Source: Wurfbainia villosa (lineage: Eukaryota > Streptophyta > Magnoliopsida > Zingiberales > Zingiberaceae). From it: a stretch of DNA of 64,000 nucleotides. Location of the stretch: NCBI GenBank assembly GCA_025175895.1, contig CM046000.1:67732720-67796719 (forward strand), given 5' to 3'. The translations under genes were made by a program, and so were the position numbers. Positions 10,722 through 21,201 of this stretch are shown piece by piece. The notes below the pieces were generated by a model that was not told the origin of the DNA, did no database searches, and saw nothing but the letters and a program-made list of their open reading frames with translations. Each line of letters starts with the position of its first letter. The stretch's first letter is position 1.

Positions 10722-11575
10722 AAGCGCATAAATTGGATGCTAAGTCTGATAAATGTCTATTTATTGGATACCCTAAGGAAACAAGGGGTTACCAATTCTA
10801 TCATCCTGTGGAACAAAAGGTGTTTGTTTCAAGGCATGTTGTGTTTCTAGAGAAAGAGTTTCTCTTGCAAGAAAATAGTGGGAGTGTCGTCGAGCTTGAG
10901 GAGGCTCGAGATACTCAAATAGACATTGATGAGATACCTGGTGAAGTACAATAGCCGACAACTCATAGTGATGAGCAATCGGCTGGACCTATTGTAACAC
11001 CACATCTTCATACATCTGGTAGAACACGCAATATTCCGAAGAGATATGGATTTCTCGTAAGTGAATCCAACGATGTGTTACTCATTGATGATGAGGAGCC
11101 TACCAGTTTTGAAGAAGTGCTGACAAGTTTAGAAAGGGATAAGTGGCTTGGTGCCATGAAGTCAGAAATGGATTCCATGTATGAAAACCAAGTTTGGAAC
11201 TTTGTTGACCCACCTGAAGGCATAAAGCCTATAGGGTGCAAGTGGGTTTTCAAGAATAAAACCGACATGGATGGTAATGTGATTACTTATAAGGCTAGAT
11301 TGGTGGCGAAAGGATATCATCAAAAGCAAGGTGTTGACTATGATGAAACCTATTTGCCTGTAGCTATGCCTAAATCCATTCGGATGCTCCTGGCCATAGC
11401 GGCTCATTATGATTATGAGATATGGCAGATGGATGTGAAAACAACTTTCCTTAATGGAAACCTGCTCGAGGACGTGTATATGATACAGCCTGAGGGTTTC
11501 ACATCGGTTGATAAAACCAAGGTATGCAAATTGCGACGGTCCATTTATGGATTGAAGCAAGCATCCAGGAGCTAG
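10697..11575 (+). pseudogene. Reverse transcriptase, N-terminal half (family A)
   Basis: Follows the integrase after a frameshift near 10720. Two open segments: 10697-10954 (KLDAKSDKCLFIGYPKETRGYQFYHP, integrase C-terminus to linker) and 11075-11575 (IGCKWVFKNK, YKARLVAKGYHQKQGVDYDET, QMDVKTTFLNG with the first catalytic Asp, IYGLKQASRS). A stop at 10952 separates them and a TAG replaces Trp at 11573. RT motifs up to the KQASRSW block are otherwise intact. Confidence 0.87.
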
Positions 11576-12590
11576 AATATCCGTTTTGATGAGACAATCA
11601 AAAAGTTTGATTTCTCACAAAATCCAGACGAACCTTGTGTGTACAAGAAGGTTAGTGGGAGTGCAGTCGTGTTCCTAGTATTATATGTCGATGACATATT
11701 ACTTATAGGAAATGATGTTTCAATCTTACAGTCAGTTAAGGTTTGGTTATCCAAGACATTCTCCATGAAAGACCTGGGAGAAGCAACCTACATCCTCGGG
11801 ATTAAGATCTATAGAGATAGATCGAAACGGTTGCTTGGTCTTTCGCAGTCTACATATATAGACCGAGTGCTAAAGAGGTTTAGCATGATGGAATCCAAGA
11901 ATGGTTTCCTACCCATCAGGCATGGGGTACACCTTTCGAAGTCTATGTGTCCGCGCACAAAAGATGAGAGGATTTGCATGAGTAAAATTCCCTATGCATC
12001 CGCAATAGGATCTATCATGTATGCTATGTTATGTACGAGGCCCGATGTATCATATGCTCTGAGTGTCACGAGCAGATACCAGTCTGATCTAGGAATGGAT
12101 CATTGGGTGGCTGTTAAGACGATCCTTAAGTACTTAAGAAGAACTAAGGATGTGTTCCTAATATATGGAGAAGGGGACATGGTGATACGGGGGTATACGG
12201 ATGCCAGCTTCTAGACAGACAAGGATGATTCCAGGTCTCATTCTGGATATGTGTTCACCTTGAATAGGGGCGCAGTGAGTTGGAAAAGTTCCAAACAAGA
12301 CACTGTAACGGATTCTACCACTAAGGCAGAATACGTTGCAGCTTTGGAAGCAGCAAAGGAAGCGGTTTGGATCAAGAATTTCATCTATGAACTTGATGTG
12401 GTCTCATCAATGATCCAAACATGTGCTTCGCCGCTATCATTTGATCAGAGAGATCATTAGTAGGAAGGAAATACAAATCGAGAAAAACCCCACTGAAAGG
12501 AACTTAGCGGATCCTTTGACTAAGGCATTACCTCAAAGCAAGTTTGAGGGTCATGTCACAGCTAATGGTATTGGATACCGTAGCGATTGA
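11576..12590 (+). pseudogene. RT C-terminal half and RNase H (family A)
   Basis: Contains FLVLYVDDILLIG with both catalytic aspartates, KDLGEATYILGIK, the SYALSVTSRYQSD block and the RNase H start GYTDASF, then a TAG at 12212. A further frame (12251-12460) gives SWKSSKQDTVTDSTTKAEYVAA and EAAKEAVWIKNF, but about 35 residues before the HxxVRYHLIRE-like block are deleted near 12420. The tail (NLADPLTKALPQ wording) runs to about 12590, just ahead of the polypurine tract. Confidence 0.87.
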
Positions 12591-12598
12591 CATTAGGC

Positions 12599-12610
12599 CA
12601 AGTGGGAGTC
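12599..12610 (+). promoter_or_regulatory. Polypurine tract (family A)
   Basis: AAGTGGGAGTC immediately before the TGTTAATAATATATGAG start of the second LTR; the same tract is at 58149-58160 on the minus strand in element E. Confidence 0.85.
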
Positions 12611-12706
12611 TGTTAATAATATATGAGAGATGTCCTAAGGCAATCGCCTTATGTATGAACCATTTATATGATAAATGAAGATTCACTATTTGAGTATACA
12701 TGTTTT
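12611..12706 (+). mobile_element. Second family A LTR, left piece
   Basis: First 96 bases of the LTR, matching 5412-5507 closely. It stops at GTTTT (12702-12706), where Sirevirus B inserted; the LTR resumes at 21202. Confidence 0.93.
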
Positions 12707-13792
12707 TGTGGGTGCAGTAGGCACCTAAGTCGAACCTGAGTTTTGATTATAGCAAACGATACAAAGTTAAGCTCATGTCGTTATCTCACGAGATGAATCG
12801 AGTATGCAGAAGATTGATATAGCTGGAGCTGAAGGCTAGCGACACCCGGAGGAAGCCGCAGTGGTCGGGCGACACTCGAGTGACTTAGGAGGGAGCCGAA
12901 GGAATCGAGTGGAAGGCCAGAAGCAAAAGCAATACGTAAGTATCGAGGTAAGCTCATGTGAGCGAGTGTAAGTGAGGTCGTATCCTCCTTACGGGGATGA
13001 TCTTAAGCATAGATCCGACCAGAGACATCCCATCGATGGTCCAGGTCTAGATCGGACGGTCGAAGGCCGTTGAAATAATGTTTTCTTTGAGCTAACTTTG
13101 CCTCGCTAGCATCGATCGCTAGCTTGGAGGACTCGTCGTCAACATCATTGCCAAATCGGCCCGTGATCGCGCCATCACGATCGATGATGGCCATCAGTCC
13201 ACTGATGGTCAATGATCAGATTCGAGGAGTCAAGACTTATCACCCCATTTCAAGGAGGTTTTGTGCCCAATTCCTATTGGTTGAAGACCCATTCGATGAG
13301 GGGCTTAAAGGCTATAAAAGGAGGGCTTGTCCTAGGGTTTTTCATCAATTAAAAAGCTTCCAAGTGCTTCCGATACGCTCCGACTCTCCGACATCCCTAC
13401 GATGAAGCACTGCCGAGACGACGACTAGAGCTTCAACCTCCAACCTTTGAAGTCGTCGGTAATGAAAAGATTGAATTATAATTCAGTTTATAAGTTGTTC
13501 TTCTTTTCAAGCTTTAAATCATATCAAGGAGAGGGGAAGTGTCCCTCTACCTTGAGCTTTTTCCATTTTGTGTATCCGTCTAACTCCTACCTCCAACGAG
13601 GAGGAGATTTTTAGTAGATTGCCCTCCGTATGTGGTAAAGGACCACTAGGGCCTTGGAGTAAAACCTTTGTGTCTATTGTCTTTTATTTTTGTTTATTTT
13701 TTTCCGCTGCGTATATTTGTCTTGAAACAAATTCGAAAGAAAAATTTCTATCGCTATTCACCCCCCCTCTAGCGATCCGCTTCGATCCAACA
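12707..13792 (+). mobile_element. 5' LTR of Sirevirus B
   Basis: 1086 bp, starting TGTGGGTGCAGTAGGC and ending GATCCAACA. The U3 has a GC-rich stretch (about 13090-13210) where the 3' LTR has CAGTCGACTG palindromes; here most are altered to GATCG-type sequence. TATA box at 13313. Confidence 0.93.
13313..13319 (+). promoter_or_regulatory. LTR TATA box (Sirevirus B 5' LTR)
   Basis: TATAAAA in AAGGC-TATAAAAGGAGGG, repeated at 20703-20709 in the 3' LTR. It lies about 100 bases downstream of the palindrome cluster. Confidence 0.7.
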
Positions 13793-13794
13793 AT

Positions 13795-13806
13795 TGGTAT
13801 CAGAGC
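13795..13806 (+). promoter_or_regulatory. Primer-binding site, tRNA-iMet (Sirevirus B)
   Basis: TGGTATCAGAGC two bases after the LTR end, followed by CGG as in many Sireviruses. Confidence 0.92.
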
Positions 13807-14011
13807 CGGAGGTTGCTAAGATTTGGTGAAACCACCAATCTAGCCATTTTTACAGATTTATTTTTCTTTTAATTCTGTTTTTTTATTTTTATTTTGCTTT
13901 GTTAGGTTTTTCTCCCGCACTACTAATCCAAGACGCGAGTCTTGGTACTTGTTTTTGTGTTTTTGTCGTTGCTAGTTTTTTCGTCTTCGTCTCTTTTTGT
14001 CTTTCGTGTTA

Positions 14012-15652
14012 ATGGCCCATCTCGAGGGTTTTAGCACCGTCCGACCACCATTTTACAACGGTGACGATTTCCGTTACTGGAAAGGTCGGATGGAGTGCTT
14101 CCTAAAAACCCAAATAGAGATGTGGATTGTGATCCAAACCGGGTTCACCCTTCCTACTAATGAAGAAGGTGAATCCTTGGATTACAATCAGTGGTCCATT
14201 GCCACTAAACGACAAGTCAAGGCAGATGCAAAGGCGACTCAAATTCTGCAGTGTGGGCTATCCAAGGAGGAGCTGAACCGAGTTGGACCCTTCATCAGCG
14301 CAAGAGATCTCTGGACGAGGCTGATCGAGTTACACGAAGGATCGGATCAAGCTAAGGTTTGCAAATGTGATTTGTTGTTCAATAAATTGTACACACTAAA
14401 AATGCAGGAACACGAGATGGCAACACAATTGCACGCCCGCGTTCAGGACATCGTCAACAACCTACACGCAATCGGGCAAAAGGTCGAAAACCGCGACCTT
14501 ATAAGGTATGTTCTAAATTCTTTTCCGAGGACTACCTTGTGGGCATCCATGGTCGACGCCTACAAGGTCTCCAAGGACCTTTCTAAAGTTAGAATAGACG
14601 AATTATTTTCTGATTTCGAATTACATGAGCAGTCCAACTCGGAACCCGAGAGGGGTATAGCCTTGTTTGCAGGTTCAAAGAAGAAGAAAATCGCAAGCAA
14701 GCCACCACCAACTGAGGAGAAAGACGAGTCCGAAGAAGAAGTTGACCCGGAGTTGACTGCCAAACTAATGAACCTAGCTCGAAGGATAGCCAAGGGACGA
14801 AAGCGAACCACGACTCGACCCAACCAAGGTAAGCCTAAAAGTTCTAATATTAGGTGTTATGAGTGTAACATGTTTGGACATATCAAGTCCGAGTGCCACA
14901 AGCTCAACCACCAAGCACCTAAGCACAAGAAGGCCCTCAACGCGACATGGGAAGAAGCGTCATCCGAAGAAGAAGAAGACCACGTCTTCATGGCGAAATT
15001 GATTGAGTCAGACACGAAGATCGAACCTGAACTTGAGTCAGAACCTGAGGATGACTCGGACTACGAAGCTACCTTCAAGTCAAGCCATGGATACGCATCC
15101 GGTTCAAAAGATACCCTTAAAGTGAGTCGACCTTTATTTAATACTTTACATAATACGGTTAGGTTTTTGTCTAGGAAATTAGCTAAGTCCAAGTCCAAGG
15201 TCGAGACCCTTGTTGAGGAGGTTAAACTCCTCAAACACGAGGTCTCCCTAACCTCTTCGACTAGTCGAGTTCAAGAGAAGGACTCAACTCGAGTTGAAAA
15301 GCTCAAAGTTGAGAACTCTCTCTTGAAAAGTCAAGTTGAAGATCTTAGGAACACATTGGAAAGGTTCACTTCGGGATCCAAAGGACTTGACCTCCTACTT
15401 GGATCTCAAAGGGCCGTGTACAACAAGGCTGGACTAGGGTTTAACTCAAACACGACTAATAGGTCGTATATGTCGATTGTAAGTCGACATAGGAAACATG
15501 TCCAAGCATGGGTCCCTAATAACTTTTTGATTTCAACTCTAGGATCCAACCCGTACTGGGTTCCCAAGGACCAAATCCACTATGTGGATAGACCGAACCG
15601 ATTCAACGGTCTAGGGGGAGCCAGTACAAAACATGTTTGTGCTTTAACTTAG
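14012..15652 (+). CDS. gag: Gag of Sirevirus B, intact ORF
   Basis: The frame opens at 13997, but the likely start is the ATG at 14012 (MAHLEGF), because Sirevirus/copia Gags begin with a short run before the RPPFYNGDDFRYWK block; that leaves 546 residues. The N-terminal half is the retrotransposon Gag (UBN2-type) domain. A CCHC zinc knuckle (CYECNMFGHIKSEC, C287, C290, H295, C300 counted from 13997) binds RNA. An acidic/serine-rich region (about 310-370) and a coiled-coil-like K/E/L-rich segment (about 395-450) follow, then GLGFNSNT and a VPKD motif near the C-terminus. Particles would form in the cytoplasm. It ends in its own stop, separate from pol. Confidence 0.9.
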   Translation: MAHLEGFSTVRPPFYNGDDFRYWKGRMECFLKTQIEMWIVIQTGFTLPTNEEGESLDYNQWSIATKRQVKADAKATQILQCGLSKEELNRVGPFISARDLWTRLIELHEGSDQAKVCKCDLLFNKLYTLKMQEHEMATQLHARVQDIVNNLHAIGQKVENRDLIRYVLNSFPRTTLWASMVDAYKVSKDLSKVRIDELFSDFELHEQSNSEPERGIALFAGSKKKKIASKPPPTEEKDESEEEVDPELTAKLMNLARRIAKGRKRTTTRPNQGKPKSSNIRCYECNMFGHIKSECHKLNHQAPKHKKALNATWEEASSEEEEDHVFMAKLIESDTKIEPELESEPEDDSDYEATFKSSHGYASGSKDTLKVSRPLFNTLHNTVRFLSRKLAKSKSKVETLVEEVKLLKHEVSLTSSTSRVQEKDSTRVEKLKVENSLLKSQVEDLRNTLERFTSGSKGLDLLLGSQRAVYNKAGLGFNSNTTNRSYMSIVSRHRKHVQAWVPNNFLISTLGSNPYWVPKDQIHYVDRPNRFNGLGGASTKHVCALT

Positions 15653-16119
15653 AAATTGCATGCTTAGAATTTTTTTTTTTAACTTGTGAAATCACTTAGA
15701 ACACATATATAACCAACTAAAATCCTTCGAAAAGATTGAGCCTCAGGGAGCCTCTTTTCAAAAATAACCACTTAGACCAGGAAATAGTCTTAGGTGAGTC
15801 AAGTCATCATTTTCTTGAAAATAGCTTTGTCTAAGGAAGTGGTCGATGATCCGATAAAAGAAGGCCCCTGTGCCTCACCCCGACCTGGAAGCTATGATCT
15901 TGAAAAGGTAAACTTGACAAGCCTAGGGTCAAATCCAAATCTAACTTAAAATTACTTGAACCTAAATGCACTCAATCAACTTAATTGGAAGTCATCTCAC
16001 AAAAACACATAAGTATAACATGCTTGATCATATAGAAACAGGTGAGATGACCGAGGTTTAAAAACTTACAACCAATGTTTTTAAAAAAATATATATATAA
16101 ATTCTAACATCCAATCCAA
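15653..16119 (+). other. Gag-pol intergenic spacer of Sirevirus B
   Basis: About 470 bases with no open frame of note, AT-rich, with several stops in all forward frames. In other Sireviruses gag and pol are in one frame or separated by a stop; this spacer may be decayed coding sequence, but I recognise no domain in it. Confidence 0.5.
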
Positions 16120-17593
16120 CCACCTTGCGTGAAGGATCAATAGATGTTGGACAGCGGTTGCTCCCGACACATGACCGGGGATCAACTCAAATTCACAAAG
16201 CTTCGATTCAAACGACAAGGATCGGTAGCCTTTGGGAATAACGGCAAGCTCAAAATCATCGGATCAGGTGATATGGAGCATAACTCAAATTTTGTTATTA
16301 AAAATGTATTACTTGTAGAGAATTTTGAATATAACCTACTTAGCGTAAGCTAATTATGTGACAATAACTATAAGGTTGTATTTTTAGATAATGAATGTGT
16401 AATTAAAACAAATAAAACAGCTAAAACAATACTCAAAGGAACTAGGACAAATAACATTTATACAATTAACTTAATCAAATCCTCAGCCAAATGTCTTATG
16501 ACATAGGAAGAGGAATCATGGTTGTGGCACCGACGACTCAGTCACTCACACCCAAGACTCGTCCACAAGATGAGTCAGAGTGGCTTAGTCAGAGGCTTAC
16601 CCAACCTCAACAATTTGGTTAATAAAATCTGTAATGCTTGTCAACAAGGAAAACAACCTAGGAAACAACACAAGTTAACTAACCAAGAACGAACCTCAAG
16701 TGTACTTGAGCTCCTGCATATGGATCTATTCGATTCACATGGAGCCAAGTCACTCAATAGAAGTCAATATTGCTTAGTCATAATTGACGACTACTCCAAG
16801 TTTACCTGGGTTAGGTTCATCAAACATAAAAAATGATACCCTAGATCAATTAATCAATCTATTCAAATTAATCGAGAATCAAAAAAACCTTAAGGTTAAA
16901 AGACTTAGAAGCGATCATGGTGGTGAATTCGAAAATCAGAGGTTCACCGACTTCTGTAACCTAAATGGATACCACCATGAATTCTCTTGCCCTAGGACCC
17001 CTCAACAAAATGGCCTAGTGGAGCGAAAAAACTGAACTCTACAAGAAGCCGCTAGGACCATGTTGAACGAATACGACCTACCTGATAGGTTTTGGGCAGA
17101 AGCCGTTAGCACGGCTTGCTATGTCCAGAATAGGATCCTTATGGTAAAGAGGCACCTTAAGACCTCATACGAGATTTATCACAATAAAGTACCCAACATC
17201 AAGTACTTTAGGGTATTTGGATGTAAAGTACATATCTTAAACACTAAGAACCACCTAGGGAAATTCAAATCCAAAACCTCCACTGGAATCTTCTTAGGAT
17301 ACTCAACCACGAGTAGGGCCTATAGGGTATATAACCACGATACCCTTAAAGTCGAAGAAACTATTAATGTAGTGTTCGATGAAGTACCCGAACCTACAAA
17401 ACCCTTAATGACCCCAAGTGTTGAGCCCACTGATACCAAACTCGTCTCCGACCCTGAGATCGAGTCTAATCCACATCAACCAACTTCTCTTGTCGACCAA
17501 GTGACAAGTGATCCGAGTCAAACTAGTGTTCAACCAAGTCACTCAATTGATCAAGCATTAGGTGACACAAACCCAACCCAATCTAGGATTTAG
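16120..17593 (+). pseudogene. Protease and integrase of Sirevirus B
   Basis: Protease: MLDSGCSRHMTGD with the active-site DSG near 16147, ending in a stop after YNLLSVS (16353). Integrase: HHCC finger WHRRLSH ... CNACQQGK (16522-16700), first catalytic Asp in LLHMDLFD, IIDDYSKFTWV, then a frameshift near 16835; the next frame has LRSDHGGEF and the catalytic Glu in PQQNGLVERKN. A stop replaces Arg at about 17033, and the last piece (17060-17593) carries the integrase C-terminal FGCKVHILNTK and FLGYSTTSRAYRVYN. All catalytic residues survive, but four interruptions prevent translation as one protein. Confidence 0.88.
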
Positions 17594-17614
17594 ACTAACC
17601 ACCCTATCGATCAA

Positions 17615-18424
17615 GTGATAGGAGATCCTAATCTAGGAGTTCGAACTAGAGCATCCTATAGGAACCTTAGTCAAATTTCCTTAATTTCAAAGATAGAACC
17701 CAAATCAATTGAACAAGCTCTTCTTGATCCCGATTGGATTATTGCAATGCAAGAAGAGCTAGCTCAATTCATTAGGAATGAAGTGTGGGAACTAGTACCA
17801 CCACCTAAAGACAAAATGATAATTGGAACAAGGTGGGTGTTTCGAAATAAGCTTGATGATAAAGGTGATGTAGTTAGAAACAAGGCTAGGTTAGTCGCCA
17901 AAGGGTTTAGTCAAGTCGAAGGCTTAGATTACGACGAAACCTATGCCCCAGTAGCTAGACTCGAATCCATTCGAATGTTGCTAGCTTATGCCGCACATCG
18001 AGGATTTAAGCTGTTTCAAATGGATGTTATGTCGGCATTCCTAAATGGATACATTAAAGAAGAAGTTTATGTTAGCCAACCCCCCGGATTCGAAAATCTA
18101 GATAAACCCGACCATGTTCTAAAACTTAAGAAAGCTCTCTATGGACTTAAACAAGCTCCTCGATCTTGGTACGAGAGACTTTCAATCCATCTTAAGTCAA
18201 AAGGGTTTAACCAAGGCTTAGTTGACCCAACTCTCTTCGTAAAAACCTTAGGTAAAGAAATATTCATAGCTAAAATTTATATAGACGATATAATTTTTAG
18301 AACCTCTAACTCAGCCTTACTAAACGAGTTCGTCTCACTCATGGAAAGTGAGTTCGAAATGAACTTGGTAGGCGAGTTAAGTTTCCTTTTAGGTCTACAA
18401 ATTAAACAAACTAAGGATGTTTAA
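17615..18424 (+). pseudogene. Reverse transcriptase of Sirevirus B
   Basis: 269 open codons from a short leader into RT: WVFRNKLDDKGDVVRNKARLVAKG block, YDETYAPVARLESIRMLLA, FQMDVMSAFLNG (first Asp), LYGLKQAPRSWYERL, and KIYIDDIIFRTS with the YIDD catalytic pair. It ends prematurely after LGLQIKQTKD at 18421; about 60-70 residues between this point and the next preserved block are missing. A stop near 17593 separates it from the integrase piece. Confidence 0.9.
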
Positions 18425-19039
18425 CCCGACATTCTATTCGCAGTAAGTATGTGCGCCAGGTTTCAAACCTGTGCTAAGGAGTCCCACCTAACCCTAGTTA
18501 AGTGTATCCTTAGATATCTTAAGGGTACACTTAATGTCGGTATTTGGTATCCAAGATCTACCGAGTTCGAACTAACCGGCTACTCCGATTCAGACTATGC
18601 CGGTAGTAAGCTCGATAGAAAGAGTACGAGTGGTTGTTGTCAACTTCTCGGCTCGAGTCTAGTGAGTTGGTGCAGTAGGAAGCAACACTGTGTTGCTTTA
18701 TCTACCACCGAAGTCGAATACATCGCGATGGGTGAGTGTGTCACGCAGCTTCTTTGGATGAAGCACACTCTCCGCGACTTTAAGTTAGACTTTACGAATA
18801 CAAAACTTCACGTAGATAACATTAGTTCAATTAATCTTACAAAAAATCCGATATGTCACTCTAGGACCAAACATATAGAGGTCAAATACCATTTCATTCG
18901 AGAACATGTGGCCAACGGAGCCATACAACTCGAATACGTCAAATCGAAGTCTAACTTGGCAGACCTATTTACTAAACCCTTACCCGAAGCCGAATTTAGT
19001 CTATTAAGACGAAAATTAGGCATGTGCGTAATAGAATAG
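18425..19039 (+). pseudogene. RNase H of Sirevirus B
   Basis: Open from PDILFAVSMCARFQ (the RT C-terminal thumb) through the RNase H domain: YSDSDYAGSKLDRKSTSG, STTEVEYIAMGEC, LHVDNISSINL, and RTKHIEVKYHFIRE, ending FTKPLPEAEFSLLRRKLGM and a native-looking stop at 19037-19039. The RNase H acidic residues are present. The only damage is the deletion joining it to RT. Confidence 0.88.
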
Positions 19040-20060
19040 ATACTTGCAAATTATATGTTCTTACTACTATTTCTTTAATTTCATGGAACTAGCATTGGAC
19101 ATACCTTAGATATCATGCACCTATAGATTTAAGGAGCCAGTACATCTCACAACACATAGGACTAATGTGTTTGTGTACTTAGCCACGTAGATGGGCGTGA
19201 GATGTTACGACCTTACTCCTGGTTCCAGATGTAGAGCTAGTGCATCGCTATGAACCATGCAGTATAATCATACATACTAACCGACTCTAACCAGGACTGG
19301 TTGATCCTTCATATCAATCAAGCCAAATAGGAGTCGAACATTTTATAGATGAACCTATTTTCAGTATATTATTTTCAAAATAATGTGGAACATGCTTGGA
19401 CTTTAAAATTAAAACTTATTTTTTATTCCACACACACTTTTCAATATATGGCAAAAGGGGGAGAAAAAGGCCAAAGTTAAGGGATCAATTTTTTTATGGC
19501 CAAGGCTTACTTAACTTTAAGTTAACAAAACAAGTTAAGGGAACTCTTAACTTAAACACATTTAGTTAACTTGTTTTAAAGTTAAGGGATCAATTTTTTT
19601 TTATGGCCAAGGCTTACTTAACTTTAAGTTAACAAAACAAGTTAAGGGAACTCTTAACTTAAACACATTTAGTTAACTTGTTTTCGTTAACAATACAATA
19701 ATTTACTTAACTCTTACTTAACTTGTTAACAAAAAGTAATTTACTTAACTTATTAACAAAATAGAAGTAAAGGCCAAGGTTAAGAAATCAATTTTTTCTT
19801 AACTTAAAACTTATTTTAAATACTATGGCCAATATTAAGTAATTTCGGTCACTTAATTCTTTTTTAGTAGCAAATATCAAGGGGGAGAGTTAAAACCCTT
19901 TCTCAAGTACTCACCCTCGGTCAAGGGGGAGGATTCCTCAAGGGGGAGCACTTGAAAAAGAGTTTTTACTCATACACATTCATGCATATCTCTTGCTCAT
20001 TTTACTTAATGCACTTAATTTGTTTTTTTCTTAACTTTGTATGTGGGTTTGCCATAAATC
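19040..20060 (+). other. 3' non-coding region of Sirevirus B with polypurine tracts
   Basis: About 1 kb without an env-like ORF. GGGGGAG-type purine tracts lie at about 19455, 19866, 19923, 19940 and the terminal one at 20061-20073. Multiple polypurine tracts here are a described Sirevirus feature. A 105-bp tandem duplication (19473-19684) sits in the middle. Confidence 0.75.
19473..19684 (+). repeat. 105-bp tandem duplication in B 3' region
   Basis: Two near-identical copies, 19473-19577 and 19578-19684, both starting AAAGTTAAGGGATCAATTTT and ending TTAACTTGTTTT. They differ mainly in T-run length. The region is full of GTTAAC/TTAACTT words and can fold back on itself. Confidence 0.9.
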
Positions 20061-20073
20061 AAAAAGGGGGAGA
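20061..20073 (+). promoter_or_regulatory. Terminal polypurine tract of Sirevirus B
   Basis: AAAAAGGGGGAGA one base ahead of the TGTTGG start of the 3' LTR; the same string precedes the 3' LTR of element D. Confidence 0.9.
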
Positions 20074-20469
20074 TTGTTGGTGCAGTAGGCAACTAAGTCG
20101 AACCTAAGTTTTGATTATAGAAAACGATAGAAAGTTAAGCTCATGTCATTATCTCACGAGCTGAATCGAGTTTGCAGAAGATTGATATAGCTGGAGCTGA
20201 AGGCTAGCGACACCCGGAGGAAGCCGCGGTGGTCGGGCGACACTCGAGTGACTTCGGAGGGAGCCGAAGGAATCGAGTGGAAGGCCAGAAGCAAAAGCAA
20301 CACGTAAGTATCGAGGTAAGCTCGTGTGAGCGAGCGTAAGTGAGGTCGTATCCTTCTTACGGGGATGATCTTAAGCATAGATCTAACCAGAGACATCCCA
20401 TCGATGGTGCAGGTCGAGATCGGACGGTCGAAGGCCATCGAAATAATGTTTTCTTTGAGCTAACTTTGC

Positions 20470-20605
20470 CCTGCAGCTAGCATCAGTCGACTGCCAGCTT
20501 AGAGGACTCGACTGTCGTCAAACAGTCGACTGCCAAAGGTCAGCACTCGACTGATGCTGCCATTAGTCGACTGATGATGGCCATCAGTCGACTGATGGTC
20601 AATGA
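20470..20605. repeat. CAGTCGACTG palindrome cluster in B 3' LTR
   Basis: Five or six full or near copies of AGTCGACTG within 136 bases upstream of the TATA box, mixed with TGATGG/CCATCA arms. Similar clusters occur in the LTRs at 41885-42040, 46815-47145 and 49075-49400. Confidence 0.85.
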
Positions 20606-20702
20606 TCAGATTCGAGGAGTCAAGGCTTATCACCCCATTTCAAGGAGGTTTTGTGCCCAATTCCTATTGGTTGAAGACCCAATCGATAAGGGGCTTAAAG
20701 GC

Positions 20703-20709
20703 TATAAAA
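20703..20709 (+). promoter_or_regulatory. LTR TATA box (Sirevirus B 3' LTR)
   Basis: TATAAAA in AAGGC-TATAAAAGGAGGG, about 100 bases downstream of the palindrome cluster. Confidence 0.65.
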
Positions 20710-21201
20710 GGAGGGCTTGTCCTAGGGTTTTTCATCAATTAAAAAGCTTCCAAGTGCTTCCGATATGCTCCGACTCTCCGACATCCCTACGATGAAGCGC
20801 TGCCGAGACGACGACTAGAGCTTCAACCTCCAACCTTTGAAGTCGCTTCAAAGTTTGAATTATAATTCAGTTTATAAGTTGTTCTTCTTTTCAAGCTTTA
20901 AATCATATCAAGGAGAGGGGAAGTGTCCCTCTACCTTGAGGTTTTTCTATTTTGTGTATCCGTCTAACTCCTACCTCCAACAAGGAGGAGATTTTTAGTA
21001 GATTGCCCTCCGTACGTGGTCAAGGACCACTAGGGCCTTGGAGTAGTAGCCTTCGGCTACGAACCAAGTAAAACCTTTGTGTCTATTGTCTTTTATTTTT
21101 GTTTATTTTTTTCCGCTGCGTATATTTGTCTTGAAACGAATTCGAAAGAAAATTTTCTATCGTTATTCACCCCCTCTCTAGTGATCCGCTTCGATCCAAC
21201 A

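Larger units (their letters stand above)
12707..21201 (+). mobile_element. Sirevirus-type copia element B, complete, TSD GTTTT
   Basis: Full element of about 8.5 kb: 5' LTR 12707-13792, PBS, gag, pol (protease, integrase, RT, RNase H), about 1 kb of non-coding 3' region with several polypurine-like tracts, 3' LTR 20075-21201. A five-base duplication GTTTT lies at 12702-12706 and 21202-21206, and removing the element restores a family A LTR. Gag with a GLGF motif and a VPN/WVPK-type C-terminus, and repeated AAGGGGGAG tracts, are marks of the Sirevirus (SIRE/Maximus) lineage. Pol is disrupted, so it is probably not autonomous now. Confidence 0.93.
20075..21201 (+). mobile_element. 3' LTR of Sirevirus B
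   Basis: 1127 bp, TGTTGGTGCAGTAGGC to GATCCAACA, followed by GTTTT. It matches the 5' LTR except for the palindrome-rich stretch 20470-20605 and a 25-base addition at about 21044-21072 that contains a perfect hairpin. Confidence 0.93.

Noticed and set aside
13124..13405. 93-codon frame in the 5' LTR of B (and 20574-20795 in the 3' LTR)
   Set aside because: Lies across the TATA box of the LTR; not conserved as a protein between the two LTRs upstream of the palindromes.
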